From Fibrivirga algicola (lineage in GTDB: Bacteria > Bacteroidota > Bacteroidia > Cytophagales > Spirosomataceae): DNA of 64,000 nucleotides. Below are positions 37,328 through 45,587 of this stretch, piece after piece. Numbering within the stretch: the stretch's first letter is position 1; the number at the start of each line of letters is the position of its first letter. A program made the translations under genes and the position numbers. The notes under the pieces were generated by a model. The model was given only the letters and a program-made list of their open reading frames with translations. It searched no databases and was not told where the DNA came from. The stretch spans positions 310,001 to 374,000 of the forward strand of contig NZ_WAEL01000002.1 of the NCBI RefSeq assembly GCF_011742925.1, given 5' to 3'.

Positions 37328-37693
37328 ATGACACATTTCACCACCCTTACCGAGGCTATGCAGGATTTGCACAGCCGGGGCTACACCGAAGAATTTGCGC
37401 CTGAGAATGATCACCTGAAGGTGACTAGCAAGGACGAAATCAGATACAGGAGCGACGAGTTTAAAGTCGACGAATTTCACCGCTTCGAGGGGACGTCTGA
37501 CCCGGGGGATGAAATGACACTCTACGCTATATCGTGTAATAATGGTATGAAAGGTCTCTTTGTGTCGGCTCAGGGTACGTACTCAAATGAGGCATCGTCA
37601 GAACTGATGGCCAAATTCAACGTATCAGAGCGCGGCAGCGTAAATACCGAAGGGTCTGTACAGCCCATTACCGCGCCAGAAGGGCAAGCTTGA
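37328..37693 (+). CDS. small conserved hypothetical protein
   Basis: 121-codon frame of 119 residues, acidic, no signal peptide or membrane segment. Seen: an N-terminal helix (T-L-T-E-A-M-Q-D-L-H-S-R-G-Y), then alternating strands with Tyr/Phe (E-F-H-R-F-E-G, Y-A-I-S-C-N-N-G-M-K-G-L-F-V). Such proteins are widespread in Bacteroidota and are sometimes named PRPP synthetase, which the sequence does not support. Function unknown. Confidence 0.7.
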   Translation: MTHFTTLTEAMQDLHSRGYTEEFAPENDHLKVTSKDEIRYRSDEFKVDEFHRFEGTSDPGDEMTLYAISCNNGMKGLFVSAQGTYSNEASSELMAKFNVSERGSVNTEGSVQPITAPEGQA

Positions 37694-37794
37694 CCAGTTC
37701 CTTCCTAGTCGATAGCCATGCATAAGTATGCCTGCTGCGTGGCTATCGGCCAATTTTCCTACCCCTCCCCCGTCGAAACCGGGGTTTTGTGTCG

Positions 37795-37802
37795 TATATT
37801 TG
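37795..37802 (+). promoter_or_regulatory. -7 promoter element of queA (TATATTTG)
   Basis: Exact TAnnTTTG box 48 bases before the queA ATG. A TTTG is present only 5 bases upstream, so the -33 box is poor. A leader of about 40 nt is predicted. Confidence 0.5.
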
Positions 37803-37849
37803 CGAACTTTCCCCATCTTATAGGCTTAATTATCAAGGGGAAAACTTGT

Positions 37850-38893
37850 ATGAAACTAGCTGAATTTAGATTTGACCTCCCCGAAAGTCTGATTGCCAAA
37901 TATCCGGTTGAACGAGGCGAAGCGCGGTTGATGGTCGTTGACCGTAAAACTAAAACCATTGAACATAAGAAGTTCGGCGACATTCTGAGCTATTTCTCAG
38001 ATGGCGATGTGATGGTGATCAACAACACGAAAGTATTTCCAGCTCGGCTGTACGGCAACAAAGAGAAAACGGGGGCAAAAATCGAAGTGTTTCTGTTACG
38101 CGAGTTAAACCGCGAAATGAAACTCTGGGACGTGCTGGTTGATCCCGCACGGAAGATTCGGGTAGGTAACAAGCTGTATTTTGGCGATAGCGACCTAGTT
38201 GCTGAAGTCATTGACAACACAACCTCACGCGGCCGGACGATCCGATTCCTGTTCGACGGTAACCACGATGAATTCATGAAAGCGGTGGATCAGCTAGGCG
38301 AAATGCCAATTCCACGCGAAATCATGCGCGAATCGGTTGAAGCTGATCGCGAGCATTACCAAACGGTATTTGCCCAGCATGTTGGCGCTGTAGCTGCCCC
38401 AACAGCAGGTCTGCACTTCACCCGCGCTATGATGAAGCGGATGGAGATCAAAGGCATTCACTTTGCTCCTGTCACTTTACACATTGGTTTGGGTACGTTC
38501 CGTCAGGTAGACGTAGAGGACCTGACCAAGCATAAAACAGATTCAGAGAATTTCCGGATCGAACCGGACGCCACTGCCATCGTTAATGCTGGTTTAGATG
38601 CTGGCAAGCGTGTGTGTGCCATTGGTACGACAGCCCTGAAAGCCATTGAATCGTCGGTATCGGCCAATAGCCGCCTGAAGCCCGTTGAAGGCTGGACAGA
38701 CCGGTTTATTTTCCCGCCCTACGATTTCAAGATCGCCAACGCCCTGCTTACCAACATGCACCTGCCTGAATCAGTACTGCTGATGATGACGTCTGCCTTT
38801 GGTGGCCACGAACTGATCAAAGAGGCTTACCAGATTGCGATTAAAGAGAAATATCGTTTCTTCACTTATGGCGACGCAATGTTGATTCTATAA
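37850..38893 (+). CDS. queA: S-adenosylmethionine:tRNA ribosyltransferase-isomerase
   Basis: 347 residues, cytosolic, makes epoxyqueuosine on the wobble base of Asn, Asp, His and Tyr tRNAs. The N-terminal [12 protein letters not shown] block, [24 protein letters not shown] and the C-terminal [18 protein letters not shown] and [10 protein letters not shown] motifs are the family hallmarks. The ATG at 37850 is chosen because it starts the conserved N-terminus and lies after a -7 promoter box; the longer frame to 37718 is not conserved in type. Confidence 0.95.
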   Translation: MKLAEFRFDLPESLIAKYPVERGEARLMVVDRKTKTIEHKKFGDILSYFSDGDVMVINNTKVFPARLYGNKEKTGAKIEVFLLRELNREMKLWDVLVDPARKIRVGNKLYFGDSDLVAEVIDNTTSRGRTIRFLFDGNHDEFMKAVDQLGEMPIPREIMRESVEADREHYQTVFAQHVGAVAAPTAGLHFTRAMMKRMEIKGIHFAPVTLHIGLGTFRQVDVEDLTKHKTDSENFRIEPDATAIVNAGLDAGKRVCAIGTTALKAIESSVSANSRLKPVEGWTDRFIFPPYDFKIANALLTNMHLPESVLLMMTSAFGGHELIKEAYQIAIKEKYRFFTYGDAMLIL

Positions 38894-38919
38894 GTAGTCG
38901 TATAGAGAGTCATCGATAA

Positions 38920-39011
38920 AAGTCCAGAGTCTGGAAAGTCCATTTGCTAGAAGTGTATTTTAGCGGGTGCTTTTCAAGCTCTGGACTTCTTTATGGACAA
39001 CTTTCCAGACT
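38920..39011. repeat. intergenic hairpin cluster with mutually exclusive pairings (queA-ispD)
   Basis: AAGTCCAGAG (38920-38929) pairs with CTCTGGACTT (38979-38988), and AGTCTGGAAAG (38928-38938) pairs with CTTTCCAGACT (39001-39011). The left words overlap and the right partners come in the same order, so the two helices cannot form together. Units built on AGTC/GACT recur at 7- to 9-base steps, giving a relation to the heptad arrays in this window. The rest of the 154-base gap has no gene. Confidence 0.55.
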
Positions 39012-39047
39012 TTGGGCTCGTTTCTCTGCGACTTTCAAGACTAGACA

Positions 39048-39722
39048 TTGACACGTACAACTCAATTCTACGCCATTATTGTGGCGGGCGGCAGCGGAAG
39101 CCGCATGAAGACCGATATCGCCAAGCAGTTTCTACTACTGCGCGGTAAACCCATTCTTCAACACACAATCGAGCAATTCCTGGCCTACTCGCCCGATATG
39201 CCAATCCGGCTCGTTTTACCCGAGCGCGATTTGATCATCTGGGAGTCACTCTGTACAACGCATCAGTTTCACCCTGCCAACGTGACTCCGATCATCGGCG
39301 GAGCAACGCGCTTTCAGTCAGTCCGCAATGGTTTGAGCAGTATTCCAACAGCAGCTGATGCCCATGGTTTAGTGGCCGTACACGATGGTGTTCGCCCCTA
39401 CGTGACTCCGGCGACTATCGCCGAAAGCTTCGCCACAGCCTCGCATAAGGGTAGTGCCGTTACCTGTGTTCCCGCCAAAGACTCTGTTCGATTTATAAGC
39501 AGCGATGGAAGCAGCAAGGCCGTCGACCGCTCGCAGGTACGTCTTATTCAAACGCCCCAAACGTTCCGGCTCGACTGGTTCCGAAAAGCGTTTGCCGGTC
39601 CCGAGCAACCCCATTTTACCGACTGTGCCAGCGTGCTCGAATTTGCGGGTTACCCTATCTCCCTCATCGAAGGCGACTACGAGAACATCAAAATCACCAC
39701 GCCAGACGATCTAAGAAATTAG
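39048..39722 (+). CDS. ispD: 2-C-methyl-D-erythritol 4-phosphate cytidylyltransferase
   Basis: 224 residues, second committed step of the MEP pathway (forms CDP-ME from MEP and CTP). The CTP-binding loop AIIVAGGSGSRMKTDIAKQF is complete near the N-terminus, followed by V-A-V-H-D-G-V-R-P-Y and the C-terminal E-G-D-Y-E-N-I-K-I-T-T-P-D-D-L that ends this family. No ATG precedes the loop, so the start is taken as TTG at 39048. Its stop is directly followed by a long inverted repeat before meaB. Confidence 0.93.
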   Translation: MTRTTQFYAIIVAGGSGSRMKTDIAKQFLLLRGKPILQHTIEQFLAYSPDMPIRLVLPERDLIIWESLCTTHQFHPANVTPIIGGATRFQSVRNGLSSIPTAADAHGLVAVHDGVRPYVTPATIAESFATASHKGSAVTCVPAKDSVRFISSDGSSKAVDRSQVRLIQTPQTFRLDWFRKAFAGPEQPHFTDCASVLEFAGYPISLIEGDYENIKITTPDDLRN

Positions 39723-39819
39723 TTTGAAGTTTGTAGTTTGGGGGTCGATGTTGCGCTGCTAATCTGACAGCTCATTAACTGGCAGCGCAACATCGACCCC
39801 CAAACTACAAACTTCAAAC
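39722..39819. repeat. 98-base inverted repeat with perfect 38-base arms (heptad array, ispD-meaB)
   Basis: Arms 39722-39759 and 39782-39819 are perfect complements over 38 bases around a 22-base centre. The outer part of each arm is a run of 7-base units beginning GTTTG (GTTTGAA, GTTTGTA, GTTTGGG), continued by two less regular heptads. The same heptad design is found between genes of the ribosomal operon. It fills the whole gap between ispD and meaB, six bases from the meaB ATG, and would form a very stable RNA hairpin. Confidence 0.85.
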
Positions 39820-39825
39820 GTTATA

Positions 39826-40797
39826 ATGCGCCCCAGAGAACTTCCCTCCTACTACATAGATGGCCTGCGGGCGGGTGATCGGCTGGTGCTGAGTCGCGCC
39901 ATTACACTGGTAGAAAGTCAGTTGACAAGCGACCAGTTCCTGGCTCGTCAGGTTATGGAAGGTGTATTGCCACATGTTCCACAAACATCCGTACGGGTGG
40001 GTATAACGGGTGTTCCAGGCGTAGGAAAAAGCACCTTCATCGAAACCTTCGGCACGTACCTGACCGGGATAGGTAAACATCTGGCGGTCCTGGCTATCGA
40101 CCCAACAAGCCAGCGATCAGGCGGAAGTATCTTGGGCGACAAAACCCGTATGGAAAGCCTCTCGATGGACCCACGGGCTTATATTCGACCGTCGCCTGCC
40201 GGGGACTCGCTGGGTGGCGTAGCCCACCGGACCCGCGAGACTATGTTGCTCTGCGAAGCAGCCGGTTTCGACGTTATCCTGATCGAAACGGTAGGCGTAG
40301 GGCAGTCAGAAACGCTGGTGCATGGCATGGTCGATTTCTTTCTGCTGTTGATGCTGGCGGGTGCTGGCGACGAATTGCAGGGCATGAAACGCGGTATTAT
40401 GGAACTGGCCGACGCACTGGCGATTACAAAAGCTGACGGTGAAAATGCAGCCGCCGCTAATAGAGCCCGTATCGAATACCAAAATGCCCTTCACCTCTTC
40501 CCGCCTACAGGTACAGGCTGGCAGCCACCGGTAGTCACCTGCTCGGCAACAACAGGTACAGGGATTGCCGAGGTATGGACTATGATTGAGCAACATCAAT
40601 TACGTTTAACACAATCGGGCGAGCAGATTCGACATCGGCAGGCCCAGGCTCTTGACTGGTTCCGTACACTACTGCGACAGCAGATTGAACGGCAGTTTTT
40701 TAGCCAGCCTGGCCTTGCAGAACGGTTAAAACTACTTGAAGAGCAAGTACGGTTGGGTACGTTGCTACCAACGCAGGCCGTCGAAAAATTGGTTTAA
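39826..40797 (+). CDS. meaB: methylmalonyl-CoA mutase-associated GTPase
   Basis: 323 residues, G3E-family GTPase that loads and protects B12-dependent mutase. Walker A VGITGVPGVGKST at about residues 57-69, then D-P-T-S-Q-R-S-G-G-S-I-L-G-D-K-T-R-M and E-T-V-G-V-G-Q-S-E-T, the family's characteristic switch region, and a helical C-terminus. The mutase is not in the window. It starts directly after the long inverted repeat, so translation or transcript stability may be affected by that hairpin. Confidence 0.93.
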   Translation: MRPRELPSYYIDGLRAGDRLVLSRAITLVESQLTSDQFLARQVMEGVLPHVPQTSVRVGITGVPGVGKSTFIETFGTYLTGIGKHLAVLAIDPTSQRSGGSILGDKTRMESLSMDPRAYIRPSPAGDSLGGVAHRTRETMLLCEAAGFDVILIETVGVGQSETLVHGMVDFFLLLMLAGAGDELQGMKRGIMELADALAITKADGENAAAANRARIEYQNALHLFPPTGTGWQPPVVTCSATTGTGIAEVWTMIEQHQLRLTQSGEQIRHRQAQALDWFRTLLRQQIERQFFSQPGLAERLKLLEEQVRLGTLLPTQAVEKLV

Positions 40798-41010
40798 CAG
40801 TTCTCGTACGACGACTTGCCACCTGATTAATCCAGGCAGTTAAGTCAACTACAAGGCCATAGCGAGCCATAAACTATAGCTTGTTCACAACCCAATCGAC
40901 TGACTATCAATTCACTTTTTCCTCCACTTGAATTTAATGTAAATACATATAAACTAATATCCAGTGGGCGGTTGTTGTCTTCATGTCTTTGTACATACAA
41001 TATATCCAAC

Positions 41011-42102
41011 ATGTCGACGAAATTATTTGCACCTGCTACGCTAGGAACAATTACATTGAAGAATAGGGTCGTTATGGCTCCTATGACCCGTAACCGTGCC
41101 ACCGCCGGTCACGACGTGACGCCAATCATGGCGACCTATTATGCGCAGCGTGCCTCAGCAGGGCTGATCATCACAGAAGGGATTGCACCTTCGGCTAATG
41201 GAAATGGCTACGCTCGCGTACCTGGCCTTTACACACCCTCACAGGTAGAAGGGTGGCAGGCGATCACCTCTGCAGTGCATGAGAAAGGTGGCAAAATATT
41301 TGCGCAACTGATGCACACTGGCCGTGTCAGCCATTCGGCGAACATGGAAAAAAGTACCGAGATTCTGGCCCCCTCTGCTATTGCGGCAGCTGGTCAGATC
41401 TATACAGACGAATTGGGTATGCAGGATCATCCTACGCCCCACGAAATGACAAAAGCTGACATCGAGAAAACGATTCAGGAGTTTGTTGCTGCCGCTAAAA
41501 ACGCAGTTGCCGCAGGCTTCGATGGAGTTGAACTTCACGGAGCCAACGGCTATTTGGTAGAGCAATTCCTGCGTCCTACTACAAACCAGCGTACAGATGA
41601 ATATGGCGGTTCAACAGAGAACTACGCCCGGTTTGCTGTTGATGTTGCTACGGCCATCTCAAACGCCATTGGTGTTGAGAAAACAGGCATCCGACTGTCG
41701 CCATATGGTGTGTTCAACGATATGCCTTATTCATCCGATTACGACGCTATTGCTCTCCTTGTGGCCGAAAAGCTAAACGGCGTGGTTACCTATGTTCACC
41801 TGGTTGACCATGAAGCAATGGGTGCCCCAGCGGTTGATAAGCATATTGTAGATGCCATCCGTGACACCTTCACAGGTACGTTAATTCTCAGTGGTGGATA
41901 CGATGCTGCCCGGGCAGAGGAAGTGTTACAGGCTGGCAAAGCGGAACTGATCGCTTTTGGTCGCCCATTTATTCCCAATCCTGATTTGGTAGAGCGTATG
42001 GAAAGTGGTGCAGAACTGGCCCAACCAGATTATGATACCTTTTACACGCCTGGCGAAAAAGGCTATACAGATTACCCGACTTTGGCCGAGGCCGTTGTGT
42101 AG
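41011..42102 (+). CDS. alkene reductase, Old Yellow Enzyme family
   Basis: FMN-dependent NADH/NADPH oxidoreductase of 363 residues related to NemA (N-ethylmaleimide reductase). TIM barrel with the N-terminal L-K-N-R-V-V-M-A-P-M-T-R-N, Q-L-M-H-T-G-R-V-S-H, the active-site H-G-A-N (about residue 175), Y-G-G-S-T-E-N-Y-A-R-F and the phosphate-binding A-F-G-R-P-F-I near the end. It reduces activated C=C bonds and may serve in detoxification. The ATG at 41011 starts the conserved fold; an upstream in-frame start is not supported. Followed by a strong terminator. Confidence 0.92.
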   Translation: MSTKLFAPATLGTITLKNRVVMAPMTRNRATAGHDVTPIMATYYAQRASAGLIITEGIAPSANGNGYARVPGLYTPSQVEGWQAITSAVHEKGGKIFAQLMHTGRVSHSANMEKSTEILAPSAIAAAGQIYTDELGMQDHPTPHEMTKADIEKTIQEFVAAAKNAVAAGFDGVELHGANGYLVEQFLRPTTNQRTDEYGGSTENYARFAVDVATAISNAIGVEKTGIRLSPYGVFNDMPYSSDYDAIALLVAEKLNGVVTYVHLVDHEAMGAPAVDKHIVDAIRDTFTGTLILSGGYDAARAEEVLQAGKAELIAFGRPFIPNPDLVERMESGAELAQPDYDTFYTPGEKGYTDYPTLAEAVV

Positions 42103-42124
42103 CAAATTAATCAACCAATTTTTA

Positions 42125-42160
42125 AACCCCCCGGACAGTGTTGTCCGGGGGGTTTTTTAT
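42125..42160 (+). terminator. terminator of the Old Yellow Enzyme gene
   Basis: AACCCCCCGGACA and its complement (42125-42137, 42142-42154) with a GTGT loop, followed by T6. Confidence 0.9.
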
Positions 42161-42561
42161 GAATATCAGTACCAACTCACGTATTGACTCAGCGTAACAG
42201 GCGTTGTCAGAGTTTATACTCAATCATGTCTGATCTACCAACCTCCTCTCTCCTTACTACGCGCTAAAGTATTTTCGCTGCCTTAAGCACTAAGATATTG
42301 TTTGGAAGCATGACCAAATCCTCACTGACTTGTTTTGGTCAGCATACGCTTAATAAATAAATCCACTAACCTTTTTAGGGCAACAATATCTTTCTATTGT
42401 CCTACTGAGTATATTTGTACACGTACAGTTTCCTATTCCTAAACCCTTTCCTTTCTTTGCCAAGCCGCTCATTAGCAGCACAAAGACTGCTAATCAACTG
42501 GTCTGCCTAACGAGTTTCGCCGTTAATCAAGACTCTTTGGTAAATCCACAACTCTGGCATC
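42161..42561. other. 401-base gap without a recognised gene
   Basis: Between the OYE terminator and the dnaN terminator. No open frame with coding character. It contains one exact -7 box on the plus strand (TATATTTG, 42410-42417) without a matching -33 box, which could start a short RNA of about 190 nt ending in the bidirectional hairpin at 42562-42617. No DnaA boxes were seen, so it is not an origin in spite of the nearby dnaN. Confidence 0.4.
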
Positions 42562-42617
42562 TGACGCAATGCAAAAAGGCCCTGACTAGTTAGTCGGGGC
42601 CTTTTTGCATTGCGTCA
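42562..42617. terminator. terminator of dnaN, bidirectional
   Basis: Perfect 21-base arms (42562-42582 and 42597-42617) containing AAAAAGGCCC / GGGCCTTTTT, 14 bases after the dnaN stop on the minus strand. The loop itself is largely self-complementary. Confidence 0.85.
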
Positions 42618-42630
42618 ATTAGCTTATCGA

Positions 42631-43752
42631 TTACGCATATGTATTCAGCATAACCGGCATAACCAACATCAAAATTTCTTCGTTGTCTTCTTTGTCAGCG
42701 GGGATGATCAATCCTGCGCGGTTCGGCGCCGACATTTCAAGCGAGATCATTTTCGCGCTCAGATTGCTCAGCATCTCAGCCATCAGTTTGGCATTGAAAC
42801 CAATTTCCATATCATCACCCTCATATTCACAAAGCAACTTCTCGTTAGCCTCGTTCGAATAGTCAAGGTCTTCAGCAGAGATGGTCAGGCTATTAGCCTT
42901 CATCGTCAATCGAATCTGGTGCGTTGTCCGGTTAGCGTAGATCATAATCCGCTTCAGCGAGTTCAGCAGATCAGCCCGACCGATCGTCATCACATTTGTG
43001 TTGTTTGTCGGAATCGCGTTTTCATAATCGGGGAAACGCTCGTCGATCAACCGGCAAATCAACTGCGTTGAACCGAATACGAATGAGGCATTTGCCTGGC
43101 TCAGTTCAACCTTTACGTCGACCCCCTCAGGAAGCGATGTCTTCAGCAATGATAGCGCCTTACGGGGAATGATCAGCGACGTGCTGGCCGACGTTTGAAT
43201 ATCGGTGCGGCGGTACCGGATAAGCCGGTGCCCGTCGGTAGCTACAAACGTTGCGTTATCGCTGTTCAGTTGCAGATACACACCCGTCATGGCCGGGCGC
43301 AGGTCGTCGGTACTGGTGGCGAATGCGGTGTTGTTTACCGCGCTCAACAGAGCATCTGATGACAGCTCAACCGACTGATTTTTGTTGACGCCCGGAATCT
43401 TCGGAAAATCGATTGGGTTTTCACCCGACAGCTTGAACCGGCCGTTGTCAGTCAGGATTTCAGTACCAAATGTATCTGTATTAATATTAACCGTAATGGG
43501 TTGCTCAGGCAGGCTCCGCAGCGTGTCGAGCAGCAGCTTGGCAGGAATCGCAATAGCACCGCTTTCCGACGCATCCACAGGGATTTGCGTAGTCATGGTG
43601 GTTTGCAGATCCGACGCTGTTACGGTCAACGTACCGTCTTCAATACGAAACAGAAAGTTTTCGAGAATCGGTACGATTGGGTTGGTCGCAACCACCCCAT
43701 TGATGTTCATCAGGTTCTTGAGCAGAACGGACGAGGAGACGATGAATTTCAT
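42631..43752 (-). CDS. dnaN: DNA polymerase III beta subunit (sliding clamp)
   Basis: 373 residues, ring-forming clamp that tethers DNA polymerase III. Three similar domains are seen; typical are the start M-K-F-I-V-S-S-S-V-L-L-K-N-L, R-P-A-M-T-G-V-Y near residue 152, F-V-A-T-D-G-H-R-L at about 168, F-P-D-Y at about 243 and the C-terminal M-L-V-M-P-V-M-L hydrophobic pocket strand that binds client proteins. Length is normal. Own -7 promoter box (43789-43796) and terminator, so a single-gene unit away from dnaA. Confidence 0.96.
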   Translation of the reverse strand: MKFIVSSSVLLKNLMNINGVVATNPIVPILENFLFRIEDGTLTVTASDLQTTMTTQIPVDASESGAIAIPAKLLLDTLRSLPEQPITVNINTDTFGTEILTDNGRFKLSGENPIDFPKIPGVNKNQSVELSSDALLSAVNNTAFATSTDDLRPAMTGVYLQLNSDNATFVATDGHRLIRYRRTDIQTSASTSLIIPRKALSLLKTSLPEGVDVKVELSQANASFVFGSTQLICRLIDERFPDYENAIPTNNTNVMTIGRADLLNSLKRIMIYANRTTHQIRLTMKANSLTISAEDLDYSNEANEKLLCEYEGDDMEIGFNAKLMAEMLSNLSAKMISLEMSAPNRAGLIIPADKEDNEEILMLVMPVMLNTYA

Positions 43753-43788
43753 GCGCTGGAGGCGTCAGTAGGTTCTTGTGTATTTGAA

Positions 43789-43796
43789 CAAAAGTA
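43789..43796 (-). promoter_or_regulatory. -7 promoter element of dnaN (TACTTTTG)
   Basis: Exact TAnnTTTG box on the minus strand, 36 bases before the dnaN ATG; no TTTG at the -33 distance. The same TACTTTTG word is used twice upstream of rplC. Confidence 0.5.
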
Positions 43797-43856
43797 GCAA
43801 AAAAAGAGGCCTTTTCTTAGCTCCAATTTATGTTTTATTGCCAGGAAAAAGGCTCG

Positions 43857-45512
43857 CTATTGCGCGTATCTCCGGCGGCGGATTACTTGCCATACCAGCC
43901 CACCAAGGGCAACTAAAACCAGTGGCCCAAGTACATTGATCGCCTGCCACGAGGTACGTTCTTGACCCAATTTCACGCCATCGAGTGGGCGTAACGGTAC
44001 CTCTCGGGTGCGGGCTACGATTAGTCCTTCCGGATCAACCATATAATCTATGGAGTTCAGCACGAACTCTTTGTTGGCAAACTGATTTCGGGAAAATCGA
44101 TCGTATCCTAAGGGCAGGGGCGCTTTTCGCTTGTAATCAACGTCATTCACAACCAGATCACCGTCGGCACAAACTAAGACTTTTCCCGCTTCACTTTTTA
44201 CCTTAAAGCCCTGCGCGACCGAATCGGGCAGAAGTTGGTTAGCAAATAGCGAATTGAACTGCCCTTCCAACAACACGCTTACCAACCTAACCCCGCCCGT
44301 ATATGTAGCAGGATCGGGTTGTTGTCGGGCTTCGTTGTATGATACCAGCGCAGGCAAGTTCAGCACCGTGGTATAAGGCGACGTTTTCAACAAAACAGTC
44401 TTATTGATACCCCGTGCCCGTACTGTGTCCAGTGTGCTCGTAAAACGAGCGTACACCGCATCCATATTCTTGGTGATCGGACTGTCACCAAACGAGTTCA
44501 GAACGGGGTAAAACCGCCAGGGCACCAGTTGTACATTTGGTTTGTCGCCCAACGTACCTACCGTTAGGGGAATAACGCCCGAGGTCAGGTCTTTCACCAA
44601 ATTGCGATTGACACGGGCACCCCAGTTAAAGAACAAGTCATCGAGCCCTAGTGGCATAGGCTGCGCATAAGAACCCGCCACGCTCACACTATCAACCCGC
44701 TGCCCATCGACAAAGAATAAAGCCTTACCGCCCTTCACAACGTATTGATCGAGCTTGAAGACGTCTGTTTGAGAAAATGGCTGGTCAGGTTTTAGCACCA
44801 GCAAAGCATCAACACCGTCGACCGGCCCGGGCTTTCTCAAGTCGACAAAAAACAGATCGTACTGTTCCTGAATAGATGCCAGCAGGTCCGAGAAACGCTC
44901 CGGGGGCACCTGCGTATGACCGTATACCAAACCAACGCGCCGACGGCTCCCTTCGGGTTGCGTAAGCCGGCGAATGGCAGCGGCTAATTGATATTCGACG
45001 CCTTCATAGGATTGATTGAGTTGTTCGGCTGGTGAAGCAGCTTTGTTTCCTTTCAACAGCAATACACCTACTTCTTTACCCCTATAGCTGATGACTGCGC
45101 TTGGTACAATCAGTTGTTCGGTACGCGTCCCCCCCTGGTTAGCAAACAGATTTGTTGGTTGCAAACCCAGCTTCGCCAGCCGATCAAGCCGTTGCAGCTG
45201 TTCTTCAGATGTCCCTGTGATGGGATCGATGAATCGGAAACTGATACGGCTACCAGCTTCAGCTTCAAACTCATTCAGGGTTTCCCGAACCGCCGTTTCC
45301 AGACGCTTGAAGCCTGGCGGCAATTTCCCCGTCAAAAATACATCGACATGAACACGATCCGGCAGAGTGCTGAGTAGTTGGCGTGTTCCGCCCGACAAGG
45401 TGTACCGGCTGTCTTCTGTAAGGTCGACACGCGTATAAACGAACGCCGATAGTGCGTTAATTACCAGTAGGCCCAGCCCAACTAAGAGAAAGCGTTTGGT
45501 TGCGGATGACAT
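43857..45512 (-). CDS. gldG: gliding motility-associated ABC transporter substrate-binding protein GldG
   Basis: 551 residues. N-terminal membrane helix (F-L-L-V-G-L-G-L-L-V-I-N-A-L), then the GldG signature V-D-L-T-E-D-S-R-Y-T-L-S, a large periplasmic domain (A-L-L-V-L-K-P-D-Q-P-F-S, K-A-L-F-F-V-D-G) and a C-terminal membrane helix ending in R-R-R-R-Y-A-Q. GldG works with the permease GldF and ATPase GldA in the gliding machinery of Bacteroidota. Here gldF is not next to it; carA, with a terminator, is upstream. Confidence 0.92.
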   Translation of the reverse strand: MSSATKRFLLVGLGLLVINALSAFVYTRVDLTEDSRYTLSGGTRQLLSTLPDRVHVDVFLTGKLPPGFKRLETAVRETLNEFEAEAGSRISFRFIDPITGTSEEQLQRLDRLAKLGLQPTNLFANQGGTRTEQLIVPSAVISYRGKEVGVLLLKGNKAASPAEQLNQSYEGVEYQLAAAIRRLTQPEGSRRRVGLVYGHTQVPPERFSDLLASIQEQYDLFFVDLRKPGPVDGVDALLVLKPDQPFSQTDVFKLDQYVVKGGKALFFVDGQRVDSVSVAGSYAQPMPLGLDDLFFNWGARVNRNLVKDLTSGVIPLTVGTLGDKPNVQLVPWRFYPVLNSFGDSPITKNMDAVYARFTSTLDTVRARGINKTVLLKTSPYTTVLNLPALVSYNEARQQPDPATYTGGVRLVSVLLEGQFNSLFANQLLPDSVAQGFKVKSEAGKVLVCADGDLVVNDVDYKRKAPLPLGYDRFSRNQFANKEFVLNSIDYMVDPEGLIVARTREVPLRPLDGVKLGQERTSWQAINVLGPLVLVALGGLVWQVIRRRRYAQ

Positions 45513-45528
45513 AGGACTTACTAACGAA

Positions 45529-45557
45529 AAAGCCGACGCCGTTGAGGCGTCGGCTTT
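45529..45557 (-). terminator. terminator of carA
   Basis: AAAGCCGACGCC and its complement (45529-45540, 45546-45557), loop GTTGA, followed on the minus strand by a T tract, 31 bases after the carA stop. Confidence 0.9.
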
Positions 45558-45587
45558 GCGAAAAAAAGAGGAATTATCAGAATGAGC

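Noticed and set aside
37328-37693. Phosphoribosylpyrophosphate synthetase
   Set aside because: Such small proteins sometimes carry this name, but the length (119 residues) and lack of the PRPP-binding loop do not allow it.
42103-42630. Replication origin next to dnaN
   Set aside because: No DnaA-box consensus or clustered near-matches in the gap, and dnaA is absent.
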